This document shows, one piece after another, positions 54,171-64,000 of a stretch of DNA of 64,000 nucleotides. Where the stretch lies: the NCBI RefSeq assembly GCF_002933355.1, contig NZ_PDKU01000002.1, positions 87,082 through 151,081 on the forward strand. The letters run 5' to 3'. The translations under genes and the position numbers were made by a program. The first letter of the stretch is position 1, and every line of letters starts with the position of its first letter. Source of the DNA: Candidatus Pantoea edessiphila. GTDB taxonomy: Bacteria; Pseudomonadota; Gammaproteobacteria; Enterobacterales; Enterobacteriaceae. A model generated the notes under the pieces. That model was not told the DNA's origin. It saw nothing but the letters and a program-made list of their open reading frames with translations, and ran no database searches.

Positions 54171-54953
54171 TTGATATTTTATCATATGCATATTCATTCT
54201 ATTATTGAAAAAGGTGCTATTATTGGTCCTAAAGTTTGTATAGGACCGTTTTGTTTTATTGGATCACATGTTAAAATTGGTGAAGGAACAATTTTAAAAT
54301 CACATATTGTACTCACTGGTCATACCAAAATAGGTAAATATAATCAAATTTATCAATTTTCTTCAATAGGTGATGTTAATCAAAGTTTAAAATATTCTAG
54401 CGGACCTACCTATGTTGATATAGGAGATTATAATTGCATAAGAGAGGGGGTTACAATTCACTGTGGTACAGCACAAGGAGGTAATAAAACAATTATAGGT
54501 CATAATAACTTACTAATGGTCAATACACATATTGCACACGATTGTATAATTGGAAATCATTGTATTTTTGCTAATAATGCAACTCTAGGTGGTCATGTTA
54601 AAGTTGATGATTTTGCTATCGTAGGAGGTATGACAGCAATTCACCAAAAATGCACAATTGGAGCACATGTTATGATTGGAGGTTGTTCAGGAGTTGTGAA
54701 AGATATTCCTCCTTATGTTATGGCACATGGAAATCATGCAATACCGTTAGGTATTAATATCAAGGGATTAAAACGTCATGATTTTCCTAAAAGATCTATT
54801 TATGCTATTAGACATGCTTATAATTTAGTTTATCGTAGTGGTAAAACTTTAAATGAAATTAAACCAAAAATAAAAATTTTAGCTGAAGAATATATAGAAA
54901 TAAAACCTTTTTACGATTTTTTTAAAAAATTAAATAGAGGGTTAATTCGTTAA
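54171..54953 (+). CDS. lpxA: UDP-N-acetylglucosamine acyltransferase LpxA
   Basis: First enzyme of lipid A synthesis, moving a 3-hydroxyacyl chain from ACP to UDP-GlcNAc. The 260 residues compare with 262 in E. coli. The protein is a left-handed beta-helix of hexapeptide repeats with the catalytic His in NTHIAHDC (about 120-125), then [17 protein letters not shown] and a helical C-terminus ending RGLIR. A TTG start at 54171 keeps the E. coli N-terminal length; an ATG at 54186 is an alternative, and neither has a clear ribosome binding site. lpxB, lpxD and lpxC are absent from their usual places. Confidence 0.94.
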   Translation: MIFYHMHIHSIIEKGAIIGPKVCIGPFCFIGSHVKIGEGTILKSHIVLTGHTKIGKYNQIYQFSSIGDVNQSLKYSSGPTYVDIGDYNCIREGVTIHCGTAQGGNKTIIGHNNLLMVNTHIAHDCIIGNHCIFANNATLGGHVKVDDFAIVGGMTAIHQKCTIGAHVMIGGCSGVVKDIPPYVMAHGNHAIPLGINIKGLKRHDFPKRSIYAIRHAYNLVYRSGKTLNEIKPKIKILAEEYIEIKPFYDFFKKLNRGLIR

Positions 54954-55067
54954 TTTTATATAAAATAAAACTTATACATAAAAGAGCTTAATTGAAAAAT
55001 ATATAATATGTGATTACAACCAATTTTATTGATACAATGTAAAATTTATATGTAAGTGTATATAATA

Positions 55068-55667
55068 ATGTCTGATAAATATTGTAATATTAAATTAATT
55101 GCTGGGGTAGATGAAGTAGGACGGGGAGCATTAGTAGGTAGAGTGATGGCTTCAGCTGTAATATTTAAACCCAATGAACCTATAATAGGATTATGCGATT
55201 CAAAAAAATTATCTAAAAAAAAACGAACCGTACTTTATGATAAAGTTATAAAAGAATCTTTATCTTGGAGTATAGGTTTTGCTGAAGCAGAAGAAATAGA
55301 TAGAATGAATATTTTTCATGCTACAATGTTAGCAATGGAACGAGCAGTGAATAATTTATCTATCGTACCTGATTATGTTTTAGTAGATGGTAAGCATTGT
55401 CCAAAAATATCAATACCAATAAAAGCAATTATTAAAGGCGATTGTTTAGTTGATGAAATTAGCGCTGCATCCATTATAGCTAAGGTAACACGTGATAATG
55501 AGATGATTAAATTAGATTCATTATATCCCCAATATGGTTTTGCACAGCATAAAGGTTATCCTACTTCACTTCATATTAATAATTTAAAAAAATATGGTAC
55601 TACACCATATCATCGACATAGTTTCACACCAGTTTTTAAAACCCTTTTTGATCAAGGAAATATTTAA
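55068..55667 (+). CDS. rnhB: Ribonuclease HII RnhB
   Basis: Cuts RNA in RNA-DNA hybrids, including single ribonucleotides in DNA. The start at 55068 ([20 protein letters not shown]) matches the E. coli length (199 versus 198 residues); a GTG at 55056 is rejected. Acidic catalytic residues are visible in AGVDEVGRG (Asp-Glu), in [10 protein letters not shown] and in [33 protein letters not shown] is typical. No ribosome binding site is obvious. lpxB, which precedes it in E. coli, is missing. Confidence 0.96.
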   Translation: MSDKYCNIKLIAGVDEVGRGALVGRVMASAVIFKPNEPIIGLCDSKKLSKKKRTVLYDKVIKESLSWSIGFAEAEEIDRMNIFHATMLAMERAVNNLSIVPDYVLVDGKHCPKISIPIKAIIKGDCLVDEISAASIIAKVTRDNEMIKLDSLYPQYGFAQHKGYPTSLHINNLKKYGTTPYHRHSFTPVFKTLFDQGNI

Positions 55668-55693
55668 TTACATTAATATGTTAATATAATATT

Positions 55694-58600
55694 ATGACTA
55701 CAGAACCTCGTTTTATCCATTTAAATGTTCATAGCGATTACTCTATGATCGATGGATTAATAAAAATTAAATCTTTAGTAGAAAACACTTATTTATTGGG
55801 TATGCCAGCTGTTGCCATCACTGATTTCACTAATTTATGTGGACTAATAAAATTCTATCATTTTTCTCATAAAATGGGATTAAAACCAATTATTGGTACA
55901 TATTTTAAAATTAACAATAAATTATTGGGGAAAAATTTAAGTAAAATTACTGTTCTTGCATCTAATAATATTGGTTATCAAAATTTAATTTTGTTGATTT
56001 CTCGTGCGTATAAACGTGGCTATGGAATAAGCGGTCCAACCATAGATTTAGATTGGTTATCGGAATTACAAGAAGGATTAATTATTCTTTCTGGAGGATG
56101 TTATGGCGATGTTGGTCGTGCTTTATTACTCAATGAGAAATCATTGGTATTAAAATGTTTAGATTTTTATAAAAAAAATTTCACTGATCGTTATTATTTA
56201 GAACTAATAAGAACAGGACGTCCGAATGAAGAAAATTATTTAAAAAAGGCAATAAAAATATCCATTAGTGAAAATTTACCAGTAGTAGCTACTAACGAAG
56301 TTTGTTTTCTTAATAAAGAAGATTTTTATGCACATGAAATTAGAGTAGCTATAAATAAGGGTTATACTATTAACGATCCAAAGCGTCCTTGCGATTATAG
56401 TTCACAACAATATATGCGTAGTGAAGATGAAATGTGTGAATTATTTTCAGATATACCTGAAGCATTAAAAAATAGTGTTGAAATAGCTAAAAGATGTAAT
56501 GTGACATTAAAAACAGGAAGATATTTCCTACCTAAATTTAATACCAATGGTGTGAATCCACAAGATTTTTTAGTAATAAAAGCAAAATCAGGATTAAATA
56601 ATCGTCTCAAATACCTTTTTAAGGATGAAATCGAAAGAAATATCAAAAGAGTTGAATATGACAAACGCCTTGAAAATGAACTTGATATTATCAATAAAAC
56701 GGGTTTTCCTAGTTATTTTCTAATTGTTATGGAATTTATTCAATGGACTAAAGATAATGATATACCAGTTGGTCCTGGACGTGGTTCTGGTGCTGGATCA
56801 TTAGTAGCTTATTCTCTTAAAATAACTGATTTAGATCCAATAAAATTCGATCTACTATTTGAGCGTTTCTTAAATCCAGAACGTATATCAATGCCTGATT
56901 TTGATATTGATTTTTGTATGGAAAACAGGGATAAAGTTATTGAACATGTAACTAATATGTATGGTCAAGAATCAGTATCTCAAATTATTACTTTCGGAAC
57001 TATGGCAGCAAAAGCGGTTGTTAGGGATGTAGGACGTGTATTAGAATACCCTTATGGTTTTATAGATAAAATTGCTAAATTAATTCCCTCAGATCCAGGT
57101 ATTACATTAGAAAAAGCATTTGCAATTGAAAAAACTTTATTAAATATGTACGATACGGATGAAGAAACTAAAATACTTATAGATACAGCACGTAAATTGG
57201 AAGGAATTACACGTAATATAGGTAAACATGCTGGTGGTGTAGTTATCGCTCCAACCAAAATCACTGATTTTGTTCCTGTTTATTGTGATGAACATGGTTC
57301 TAATCCAATTACTCAATTTGATAAAAATGATGTTGAGTATATTGGTTTAGTGAAGTTCGATTTTTTAGGATTAAAAACTCTTACTATTATAAACTGGGCA
57401 ACAATTATAATAAACGTCCATAATAAAAAACAAAACAAATCTTTAATTAATATTAATAATATTTCTCTTAACGATAAAATAAGCTTTGATATACTACAAC
57501 GCGCGGAAACTACCGCTGTATTTCAATTAGAATCGAGAGGAATGAAAGATTTAATTAAGCGTTTAAAACCTGACTGTTTTGAAGATATAATTGCGCTAGT
57601 AGCATTATTTCGTCCTGGACCATTGCAATCAGGTATGGTAGAAAATTTTATTAATAGAAAACATGGAAAAGAAATAATATACTACCCTGATATTAAATGG
57701 CAACATCAAAGTTTGAAACCAATACTTGAATCAACTTATGGTATTATTCTTTATCAAGAACAAGTAATGCAAATAGCAAAAGTACTAGCTGGGTATACTC
57801 CTGGTAAAGCAGACATATTACGTAGAGCAATGGGGAAAAAAAACCCAAATGAAATGTCTAAACAAAGATCTGTATTTAAAGAAGGTGCAAAAAATGCTGG
57901 TATTCAATCTGATCTAGCAATGAAGATTTTTGATTTACTAGAAAAATTTGCTGGATATGGATTTAATAAATCACATTCCGCTGCATATGCATTATTGTCC
58001 TATCAAACATTATGGTTAAAAGCTCACTATCCTGCTGAATTCATGGCTGCTGCCATGACTGCAGATATGGATAATATTGAAAAAATTGTTGGATTAGTAG
58101 AAGAATGTTCTCGAATGCAAATAAAAGTGTTACCACCAAGTATAAATTTTAGTGTATATGAATTTCATGTTAATGATAAAAAAGAAATTTTATATGGAAT
58201 GGGTGCAATTAAAGGTCTAGGTAAAACTCATATTAAAATGATTATAGATATAAGAAGTAAAAAAGGATATTTTAAGGATTTTTTTGATTTTTGTGAATGT
58301 ATGACAATAAAAAAAATAAATCGTAGAACAATAGAAAAATTAATTATGTGTGGTGCTTTAGATTCATTATGTTCAAATCGTTCTGCAATGATAAATTCTA
58401 TTAATGAAGCAATTAAAATTTCTAATCAGAATATAAAATCACAAATAACCGGACAGTATGATATGTTTGGAATCAATACTGAACAATCAATAAAGTTTGA
58501 AAAATATTATAAAAATACTACACCATGGTCTGAAAAAAGACAACTTGATGCTGAAAAAGAAACTCTTGGTTTATATCTTACTGGTCATCCTATACATCAT

Positions 58601-59185
58601 TATATAAAAGAACTCGATTATTATTCTAATGGAATAAAATTGAATGATATTTTTAAAATTCAATGTAGACAGACAGTATCTGTAGCTGGTATAGCAATTG
58701 ATATGAAAATTATGCTAACAAAACGTAGAAATCGGATAGGTATTTGTTTATTAGATGATAGCCATGCCAGAATAGAAGTAATATTTTACTCTGAAATTTT
58801 AAAAAAATATCAAGTATTACTCAAAAAAGATCATATTTTGATTATTAAAGGTCAAATAAAAACTAATAATATTCATGATAAAATAAAAAAGATAATAGCC
58901 TACGAAGTAATGAATATAGATCAAGCACGTAAAAAGTATGTAAAAGGAATTTCTATATTTATTACGAATGAACAAAAATACAACAATAAATTATTAAATC
59001 AAATAAGTCAATTAATTGCACCATATTGTTCAGGTAATATTCCTGTAAACATTTATCAACAAGAAAACAATACGAAATCGATATTAAATTCCAATAAAAA
59101 TTGGTTCGTTATTTTAAACGATAATTTAATCAATGATTTAAAATTACTATTGGGAAATAAACAAGTAGAACTTGAATTTTTATAA
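55694..59185 (+). CDS. dnaE: DNA polymerase III alpha subunit DnaE
   Basis: Catalytic subunit of the replicative polymerase. The 1163 residues match E. coli (1160). The N-terminal PHP domain starts [17 protein letters not shown]. The palm carries [14 protein letters not shown], the catalytic acidic motif PDFDIDFC (401-408) and [11 protein letters not shown]. The fingers and beta-binding regions include [26 protein letters not shown] and [14 protein letters not shown]. The OB fold ([11 protein letters not shown]) and C-terminal domain are present but more diverged. No ribosome binding site is seen before the ATG. Confidence 0.98.
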   Translation: MTTEPRFIHLNVHSDYSMIDGLIKIKSLVENTYLLGMPAVAITDFTNLCGLIKFYHFSHKMGLKPIIGTYFKINNKLLGKNLSKITVLASNNIGYQNLILLISRAYKRGYGISGPTIDLDWLSELQEGLIILSGGCYGDVGRALLLNEKSLVLKCLDFYKKNFTDRYYLELIRTGRPNEENYLKKAIKISISENLPVVATNEVCFLNKEDFYAHEIRVAINKGYTINDPKRPCDYSSQQYMRSEDEMCELFSDIPEALKNSVEIAKRCNVTLKTGRYFLPKFNTNGVNPQDFLVIKAKSGLNNRLKYLFKDEIERNIKRVEYDKRLENELDIINKTGFPSYFLIVMEFIQWTKDNDIPVGPGRGSGAGSLVAYSLKITDLDPIKFDLLFERFLNPERISMPDFDIDFCMENRDKVIEHVTNMYGQESVSQIITFGTMAAKAVVRDVGRVLEYPYGFIDKIAKLIPSDPGITLEKAFAIEKTLLNMYDTDEETKILIDTARKLEGITRNIGKHAGGVVIAPTKITDFVPVYCDEHGSNPITQFDKNDVEYIGLVKFDFLGLKTLTIINWATIIINVHNKKQNKSLININNISLNDKISFDILQRAETTAVFQLESRGMKDLIKRLKPDCFEDIIALVALFRPGPLQSGMVENFINRKHGKEIIYYPDIKWQHQSLKPILESTYGIILYQEQVMQIAKVLAGYTPGKADILRRAMGKKNPNEMSKQRSVFKEGAKNAGIQSDLAMKIFDLLEKFAGYGFNKSHSAAYALLSYQTLWLKAHYPAEFMAAAMTADMDNIEKIVGLVEECSRMQIKVLPPSINFSVYEFHVNDKKEILYGMGAIKGLGKTHIKMIIDIRSKKGYFKDFFDFCECMTIKKINRRTIEKLIMCGALDSLCSNRSAMINSINEAIKISNQNIKSQITGQYDMFGINTEQSIKFEKYYKNTTPWSEKRQLDAEKETLGLYLTGHPIHHYIKELDYYSNGIKLNDIFKIQCRQTVSVAGIAIDMKIMLTKRRNRIGICLLDDSHARIEVIFYSEILKKYQVLLKKDHILIIKGQIKTNNIHDKIKKIIAYEVMNIDQARKKYVKGISIFITNEQKYNNKLLNQISQLIAPYCSGNIPVNIYQQENNTKSILNSNKNWFVILNDNLINDLKLLLGNKQVELEFL

Positions 59186-59197
59186 AATAGGAAAACC

Positions 59198-60160
59198 ATG
59201 GATTTTAAGTATTTAGATTTTGAGCAACCAATCGTAGAATTAGAAAAAAAAATACATTCCCTTAATTCTATTAATAATTCTAATAATCAACATATAAATA
59301 TTAATCTTGATGAAGAAATTGAAAATTTAAATAAAAAAAGTGCTGATTTAATACGTAAAATTTTTGCAAATTTGACTTCATGGCAAATTGTACAGCTATC
59401 ACGTCATCCTTTGCGTCCTCATACTAATGAGTATATTTATAACATATTTGATGATTTTGACGAACTTGCTGGTGATCGCTTTTATGCAGATGATAAAGCT
59501 ATTATTGGTGGTATTGCTCGTTTAAATAAGCGTCCTGTCATGATTATTGGACACCAAAAGGGTCGTGAAATCAAAGAGAAAATATATCGTAATTTTGGTA
59601 TGCCAGCTCCTGAAGGATATCGTAAAGCATTACGTTTAATGAAAATGGCAGAAAAATTTAAAATGCCACTGATTACTTTTATAGATACTCCAGGTGCTTA
59701 TCCAGGGGTAGATGCTGAAAAACGTGGTCAATGTGAAGCAATAGCACGTAATTTACGTGAAATGTCAACTTTAAGAATACCGGTAATATGTAACATTATT
59801 GGTGAAGGCGGTTCTGGCGGTGCATTAGCTATTGGGGTTGGAGATAGGGTCAACATGCTACAGTATAGTACCTATTCAGTAATATCTCCTGAAGGTTGTG
59901 CTTCCATTCTATGGAAAAACACTAGTAAAGCTCTATTAGCAGCAGAAATAATGGGAATTACTTCTAATCGATTAAAAAAACTTAAATTAATAGATGAAGT
60001 TATTGCTGAACCTTTAGGTGGAGCTCACCGCAATCCAGTGAAAATAGCATTTAATCTTAAGCGACAAATCTTAAATGACTTAAATTACTTAGAAACATTG
60101 ACTATTGATATGTTACTTCAAATGCGTTATCAACGTTTAATGAATTATGGATATATTTAA
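59198..60160 (+). CDS. accA: Acetyl-CoA carboxylase carboxyltransferase subunit alpha AccA
   Basis: Alpha half of the carboxyltransferase that makes malonyl-CoA for fatty acid synthesis, acting with AccD. The 320 residues match E. coli (319). [69 protein letters not shown] and [15 protein letters not shown] are typical. The N-terminal helical region contains an Asn-rich insertion-like stretch (about 25-45). An AGGA box lies before the ATG. It follows dnaE by 12 nt, as in E. coli. Confidence 0.97.
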   Translation: MDFKYLDFEQPIVELEKKIHSLNSINNSNNQHININLDEEIENLNKKSADLIRKIFANLTSWQIVQLSRHPLRPHTNEYIYNIFDDFDELAGDRFYADDKAIIGGIARLNKRPVMIIGHQKGREIKEKIYRNFGMPAPEGYRKALRLMKMAEKFKMPLITFIDTPGAYPGVDAEKRGQCEAIARNLREMSTLRIPVICNIIGEGGSGGALAIGVGDRVNMLQYSTYSVISPEGCASILWKNTSKALLAAEIMGITSNRLKKLKLIDEVIAEPLGGAHRNPVKIAFNLKRQILNDLNYLETLTIDMLLQMRYQRLMNYGYI

Positions 60161-60241
60161 TTAAAATACATTTTAATATCCTGTGTTTATTTACTATAAA
60201 GTAATTATATTAAACTAGTTTTTATCTATATTAATATCTAT

Positions 60242-60261
60242 AATTTTATTATAATAAAATT
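60242..60261. repeat. 20-bp AT palindrome before tilS
   Basis: AATTTTATTATAATAAAATT is a perfect palindrome ending 15 nt before the tilS ATG. It could shape the 5' leader of tilS, but AT-only palindromes of this length can arise by chance in such DNA. Confidence 0.5.
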
Positions 60262-60276
60262 GATAATTTTACAAAC

Positions 60277-61635
60277 ATGTATTTTTCTAAAATCGATTCT
60301 TTACTTAATGATCATTCTAAAAATGTAGTAGCATTTAGTGGTGGTATTGATTCAACTGTGTTATTGCATTACTTATATATATGGCAAAAAAATCATCCTA
60401 AATCTAGTGTACGTGCTATACATATAAATCATGGGTTGCATATAAAATCGAATTATTGGGCTAACCACTGCGAACAAATATGTTGTCGGTGGCAATTGCA
60501 CTGTACAATATTACGTGTTAATATAGAAAACAATAGCAAATTTGGTATTGAAGCTATAGCTCGTAAAAAACGTTATCAAGCATTGATACAATCTTTATAT
60601 CCTGAAGAAATATTACTAACTGCTCATCATTTGAATGACCAATGTGAAACCATGCTGCTAGCGCTCAAACGTGGTAGTGGTCCAGCTGGTTTGTCTGCAA
60701 TTTATCCTACTATGAAGATTGGTAAAAATACAATACTGAGACCACTTTTAGAATATTCACGTGAATCTATAGAAAATTATGCAAAAAAATATCATCTTAC
60801 ATGGATAGAAGATGAAAGCAACTATGATACAAGTTATGATCGTAATTTCATACGTAAACTAATATTACCAAAAATAATTTCTAAGTGGCCTAATTTTATA
60901 AAAACTGTATCACGTAGTTCTACATTATGCAGAGAACAAGAGCTTTTAATTGATGAATTATTAATAAATCAATTAGATAATCTTATAAAAGAAGATGGTA
61001 GCTTATATTTTTTACCTTTATTAGAAATGAGCAATATAAAAGTTTATGCATTATTGCGCAGATGGATTGCTAATCAGGGTAGATTAACACCTTCTTATAA
61101 TCAATTAAAATTAATATACTATAAAATAATAATAAATCAAAAACAAAATATGCAGCCATGCATTCAAATAGGCACTTATGAAATAAGGAGATTTCGTAAG
61201 TGCCTATATTTACTTACAATAAATAAATCATTAAAAAATAATAAAATATTATGGCCGGATTTAAATATATCTTTAGTATTACCTCAAAATTTAGGATTAC
61301 TTAAAGCAGATTATACTAAAAATACATTACGTCTACCTGCTAATAACGAATATGTTAGTATTCAATTCTATGCAAATGGTTATTTTCATTTATTAGGATA
61401 TCAAAATAAACGCCAAATCAAAAAAATATGGCAAAATTTAAATATTCCACCTTGGGATCGTTACCGAATTCCTTTAATATATTATAATGATACTCTTATT
61501 TCTGCAGTAAATTTATTTATTACAACTGATGGATGTATCTTAAATAATGATAGTGGTTGGCAAGTACTATGGTGTCAAAAACCGAATGATTATACATCAA
61601 AGAACGCATACATAGCGGATTTGATTAAATTTTGA
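60277..61635 (+). CDS. tilS: tRNA(Ile)-lysidine synthase TilS
   Basis: Converts C34 of the CAU-anticodon isoleucine tRNA to lysidine so that it reads AUA codons. The 452 residues compare with 432 in E. coli. The N-type ATP pyrophosphatase loop is AFSGGIDSTVLLH (about 19-31). AIHINHGLH, AIARKKRYQAL, AHHLNDQCETMLLALKRGSGPAGLS and WIEDESNYDTSYDRNFIRK follow, with the C-terminal tRNA-binding domain ending KKIWQNLNIPPWDR. AUA codons are common in this AT-rich genome, so the enzyme should be essential. It converges on proS. Confidence 0.96.
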   Translation: MYFSKIDSLLNDHSKNVVAFSGGIDSTVLLHYLYIWQKNHPKSSVRAIHINHGLHIKSNYWANHCEQICCRWQLHCTILRVNIENNSKFGIEAIARKKRYQALIQSLYPEEILLTAHHLNDQCETMLLALKRGSGPAGLSAIYPTMKIGKNTILRPLLEYSRESIENYAKKYHLTWIEDESNYDTSYDRNFIRKLILPKIISKWPNFIKTVSRSSTLCREQELLIDELLINQLDNLIKEDGSLYFLPLLEMSNIKVYALLRRWIANQGRLTPSYNQLKLIYYKIIINQKQNMQPCIQIGTYEIRRFRKCLYLLTINKSLKNNKILWPDLNISLVLPQNLGLLKADYTKNTLRLPANNEYVSIQFYANGYFHLLGYQNKRQIKKIWQNLNIPPWDRYRIPLIYYNDTLISAVNLFITTDGCILNNDSGWQVLWCQKPNDYTSKNAYIADLIKF

Positions 61636-61670
61636 CTAGAGTAATAAAACAACCTTACATTAGGCTAGAA

Positions 61671-63419
61671 TCATGTAATATTTTTACTAAAAAAACTATT
61701 TTTTTTCTTAATTGTTTTTAATATATAATCAACTATTTTATCTTTATTAATCATTTTTCTTTCACCAGTGCGACGTATTTTATACTCAACGACTTTATTT
61801 TTAATGCCTGTATCACTAATCACTAAAATGTTAGGTATACCAATAAGTTCTATGTCTGCAAACATAACTCCAGGAGTTTCCTTACGATCATCAAGAATAA
61901 CATCGATATTTTGTTGAGTTAATATTTTATATATATTTTCAGTAGTTTTTTTAACAATCTCAGAACTATGCATATTAATGGGAATAATTGCTATTTCAAA
62001 CGGAGATAATAAAATAGGCCATATAATACCATATTTATCATGGTTTTGTTCAATTACTGCAGCTATGATGCGACTTACTCCTATTCCATAACAACCCATT
62101 AACATTGTTTTATTAGTATTATCTTCAGCTTGGATAGATGCTTTTATCAAATCAGAATATTTAGTACCTAGTTGAAATATATGTCCTATTTCAACTCCAT
62201 TTTGTATTTGTAATATACCTTTACCATCAGGACTTAAATCTCCTTCAATAACATTTCGAATATCTGCTATATAAGTACACTGTAAATCCCTTTTACAATT
62301 AATTCCTGTGTAATATTTACCATCATTATTAGCACCAGCAATAAAATCACTCATCTGAGAAACAGCTATATCAATTATTACTGGTATATTGAGACCAATT
62401 GGACCTACTGATCCAGGGCCAGAGCCAGTAACAAGTCGTATTTCTTTTTCATTAGCAAATATTATAGGTGAATCTATTATACTGATTTTTTCCAGTTTTT
62501 TTTCATTTAATTCATGATCTCCACGAATCAATATAGCTATTAAATTAAAACCACTTTCTTTTTTTCCTTTTACTATGTAAGTTTTAACAATTTTTTTAAT
62601 TGAAATATTTAAGTGATTTACAAGATATTTAATATTATCTAAATAAGGGCCGTTGATTTGTAATAAATTTTTAGTTGGTAAAGAAAATTCAATATTTGAT
62701 TTAAAAGTTTCTGCTAACTCAATATTCGCAGCATAATTAGATTTATTTGAAAAAACTATACGATCTTCGCCATTATTTGATAATGCCTGAAATTCATGTG
62801 AAATATTACCACCTATGGATCCATTATCTGCTTCTACTATACGAAAATTTAATCCTATAATATTAAAAATATTACGATATGAATCGTACATAATTTCATA
62901 TGTTTTTTGCAATGATTCTTGAGACAAATGAAAAGAATAAGCATCTTTCATGATAAATTCACGCGATCGAATAACACCATATCTAGAACGAATTTCATCA
63001 CGAAATTTAGTTTGCATTTGGTATAGAATTAATGGTAATTGTCTATAAGATCTTAATTCTTTATTAATTAAATTAGTAATGACTTCTTCATGTGTAGGCC
63101 CCAAAACAAACAAACGTTGATGTCTATCTTTTATTTTCAATAATTCTGGACCATATCTTAGTAAACGATCACTTTTTTCCCATAGATCAGCTGGTTGTAC
63201 TATTGGCATTAAAATTTCAAGTGCACCTATCTTATTCATTTCTTGACGTATAATATTTTCAATTTTTTTTAAAACACGAATACCAGTAGGTAACCATATA
63301 TATAAACCAGAAGATAATTTACGAATCATGCCTGCACGTAACATCAATCTATGGCTAATTATTTCTGTATCAGAAGATGTGTTTTTGTAAGTAGATAATA
63401 GGTATTTACTAGTAAGCAT
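61671..63419 (-). CDS. proS: Prolyl-tRNA synthetase ProS
   Basis: Class II synthetase charging tRNA(Pro). The 582 residues compare with 572 in E. coli. The N-terminus MLTSKYLLSTYKNTSSD and LMLRAGMIRKLSSGLYIWLPTG are conserved. Motif 2 is FRDEIRSRYGVIRSREFIMKDAYSFH and motif 3 lies around GCYGIGVSRIIAA. The bacterial editing insertion between them (about 225-405) is present, with the catalytic stretch around GSVGPIGLNIPV, so proofreading of Ala-tRNA(Pro) is probably kept. The C-terminal anticodon-binding domain includes DDRKETPGVMFADIELIGIP. Confidence 0.97.
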   Translation of the reverse strand: MLTSKYLLSTYKNTSSDTEIISHRLMLRAGMIRKLSSGLYIWLPTGIRVLKKIENIIRQEMNKIGALEILMPIVQPADLWEKSDRLLRYGPELLKIKDRHQRLFVLGPTHEEVITNLINKELRSYRQLPLILYQMQTKFRDEIRSRYGVIRSREFIMKDAYSFHLSQESLQKTYEIMYDSYRNIFNIIGLNFRIVEADNGSIGGNISHEFQALSNNGEDRIVFSNKSNYAANIELAETFKSNIEFSLPTKNLLQINGPYLDNIKYLVNHLNISIKKIVKTYIVKGKKESGFNLIAILIRGDHELNEKKLEKISIIDSPIIFANEKEIRLVTGSGPGSVGPIGLNIPVIIDIAVSQMSDFIAGANNDGKYYTGINCKRDLQCTYIADIRNVIEGDLSPDGKGILQIQNGVEIGHIFQLGTKYSDLIKASIQAEDNTNKTMLMGCYGIGVSRIIAAVIEQNHDKYGIIWPILLSPFEIAIIPINMHSSEIVKKTTENIYKILTQQNIDVILDDRKETPGVMFADIELIGIPNILVISDTGIKNKVVEYKIRRTGERKMINKDKIVDYILKTIKKKNSFFSKNIT

Positions 63420-63880
63420 TTATAATCCAATACGATTAATATTTTTATCTAACATTGAGTATTATAATATCATACTATAAGAAATATTCACTGTTATTTA
63501 AGATAAATAATAAATTATTTCATAAATATACATTATTGATAATAAAGTTTTACAAATAATTATTTATAAAAAATGTTTTACACAAAAAGTACTATATATG
63601 TAATATGTAAAAAGTTATAAAATTTATAAATAATAAAAAGTTTATTATGCAGTTTTTTCTTGATATAACCATACAATTTATTATATAATTGATGTTCAAG
63701 GTAAAATATTTTTCTATCTTTAAAAATAGAAAATTAAATTCTTTATAAAGATCATTAAATGAATGTATTAAGAATTATTATTATTTTAATATACCTAACT
63801 ATTAACATAATCAAAATATATAATATATTAAAGAATGATAAACGATATGCATTAATCAATAATGGGTATCAAATTAAGAC
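63420..63880. other. Region between proS and the rRNA operon promoter
   Basis: About 460 bp, very AT-rich. In E. coli nlpE, metQIN and gmhB lie between proS and rrnH; none is recognisable. A 41-codon frame at 63759-63884, with a hydrophobic start, ends right at the rRNA promoter but lacks a ribosome binding site and known relatives. A possible extra promoter is listed separately. Confidence 0.5.
63660..63689 (+). promoter_or_regulatory. Possible upstream rRNA promoter (P1-like)
   Basis: TTGATA (63660-63665) and a perfect TATAAT (63684-63689) are separated by 18 nt, about 220 bp before the clearer promoter. E. coli rRNA operons have tandem P1 and P2 promoters. In such AT-rich DNA this match alone is weak evidence. 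Confidence 0.3.
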
Positions 63881-63909
63881 TTGACTAATAAACTAAATGG
63901 AGATATCAT
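63881..63909 (+). promoter_or_regulatory. rRNA operon promoter (P2-like)
   Basis: TTGACT (63881-63886) and TATCAT (63904-63909) have an ideal 17-nt spacing and lie just before the boxA antiterminator. The -35 matches the E. coli rrn P2 hexamer as I recall it. The distance from -10 to boxA is only 11 nt, much shorter than in E. coli. Confidence 0.7.
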
Positions 63910-64000
63910 AACAGTTTTATTGCTCTTTAAAAATTTATCAGACAATCTATGTGGGTATTCGTAGATTTAGTGTCAACGATTTTTAATCATAAGACTATAA
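63910..64000 (+). ncRNA. 5' leader of a ribosomal RNA operon, cut by the window edge
   Basis: After boxA the sequence reads TTTATCAGACAATCTATGTG then GGTATTCGTAG, nearly the same as the enterobacterial rRNA leader. The 16S rRNA gene itself is not reached; from E. coli spacing it should begin within roughly the next 100 bp. proS followed by rrn agrees with the E. coli rrnH neighbourhood. Confidence 0.8.
63921..63933 (+). promoter_or_regulatory. rrn boxA antitermination element
   Basis: TGCTCTTTAAAAA closely matches the E. coli boxA TGCTCTTTAACAA, which recruits Nus factors to protect long untranslated rRNA transcripts. It is followed by the conserved leader ATTTATCAGACAATCTATGT. Confidence 0.85.

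Noticed and set aside
63759..63884. 41-codon frame just before the rRNA promoter
   Set aside because: It has a start codon but no ribosome binding site, is Ile/Asn/Lys-rich as expected from base composition, and has no recognisable family.

Overview
This window looks like a piece of the chromosome of a long-established, genome-reduced endosymbiont from the Enterobacterales (Gammaproteobacteria), probably a nutritional symbiont of an insect. The DNA is visibly very AT-rich. Almost every protein aligns end to end with its Escherichia coli counterpart. The genes keep the E. coli order and orientation from leuD to the rrnH-type ribosomal RNA operon (about 2 to 5 min on the E. coli map, recalled from memory), but most accessory genes in between are gone. 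I saw no mobile element, prophage, CRISPR array, tRNA gene or clearly foreign gene. I cannot assign a genus from the sequence alone.

Layout. Positions 1-4261 hold leuDCBA on the minus strand (leuD cut by the window edge), preceded by an attenuator-like terminator. Positions 4686-6902 hold ilvIH. Positions 7181-18712 are a shrunken dcw cluster: rsmH, murE, murF, mraY, murD, murG, murC, ddlB and ftsZ. The cytoplasmic peptidoglycan-precursor genes normally found here are all present, but ftsL, ftsI, ftsW, ftsQ, ftsA and lpxC are missing from their usual places. Next come secA, then zapD-coaE-nadC (minus), aceE-aceF-lpd and hpt (plus), panC-panB-folK-pcnB (minus), dksA, hemL, erpA, mtn, degP, dapD and map. 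Positions 42858-54953 hold rpsB-tsf-pyrH-frr-dxr-uppS-cdsA-rseP-bamA-skp-fabZ-lpxA, with lpxD and lpxB deleted. Then come rnhB, dnaE, accA, tilS and convergent proS. The window ends inside the leader of an rRNA operon (promoter and boxA visible); the 16S gene should begin just beyond the edge.

How the genes fit together. leuABCD and ilvIH point to branched-chain amino acid supply. dapD together with the DAP-type MurE links lysine and peptidoglycan synthesis. panBC without panD at its usual place suggests pantothenate synthesis that needs beta-alanine from elsewhere. The pyruvate dehydrogenase complex feeds acetyl-CoA to accA and fabZ. dxr, uppS, mraY and murG run from isoprenoid to lipid II. 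secA, skp, degP, bamA and rseP form an outer-membrane protein export and quality-control set. lpxA stands alone, because the other lipid A genes normally nearby are gone.

I found no convincing new gene system. The points most worth a second look are: the division cluster stripped of its membrane and anchoring components; the orphan lpxA; a GC-rich leu attenuator kept without a recognisable leader peptide; long perfect inverted repeats beside former genes, especially a 25-bp pair upstream of aceE; two A10 runs inside dapD; a 27-bp in-frame duplication in the aceF linker; and a strong ribosome binding site upstream of pcnB that no longer sits near its start codon. Start codons were revised from the longest open frame where alignment or ribosome binding sites supported it (leuD, leuA, murD, ddlB, nadC, aceF, degP, rpsB, pyrH, dxr, cdsA, rnhB). 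Comparisons with E. coli are from memory, not from a database search.
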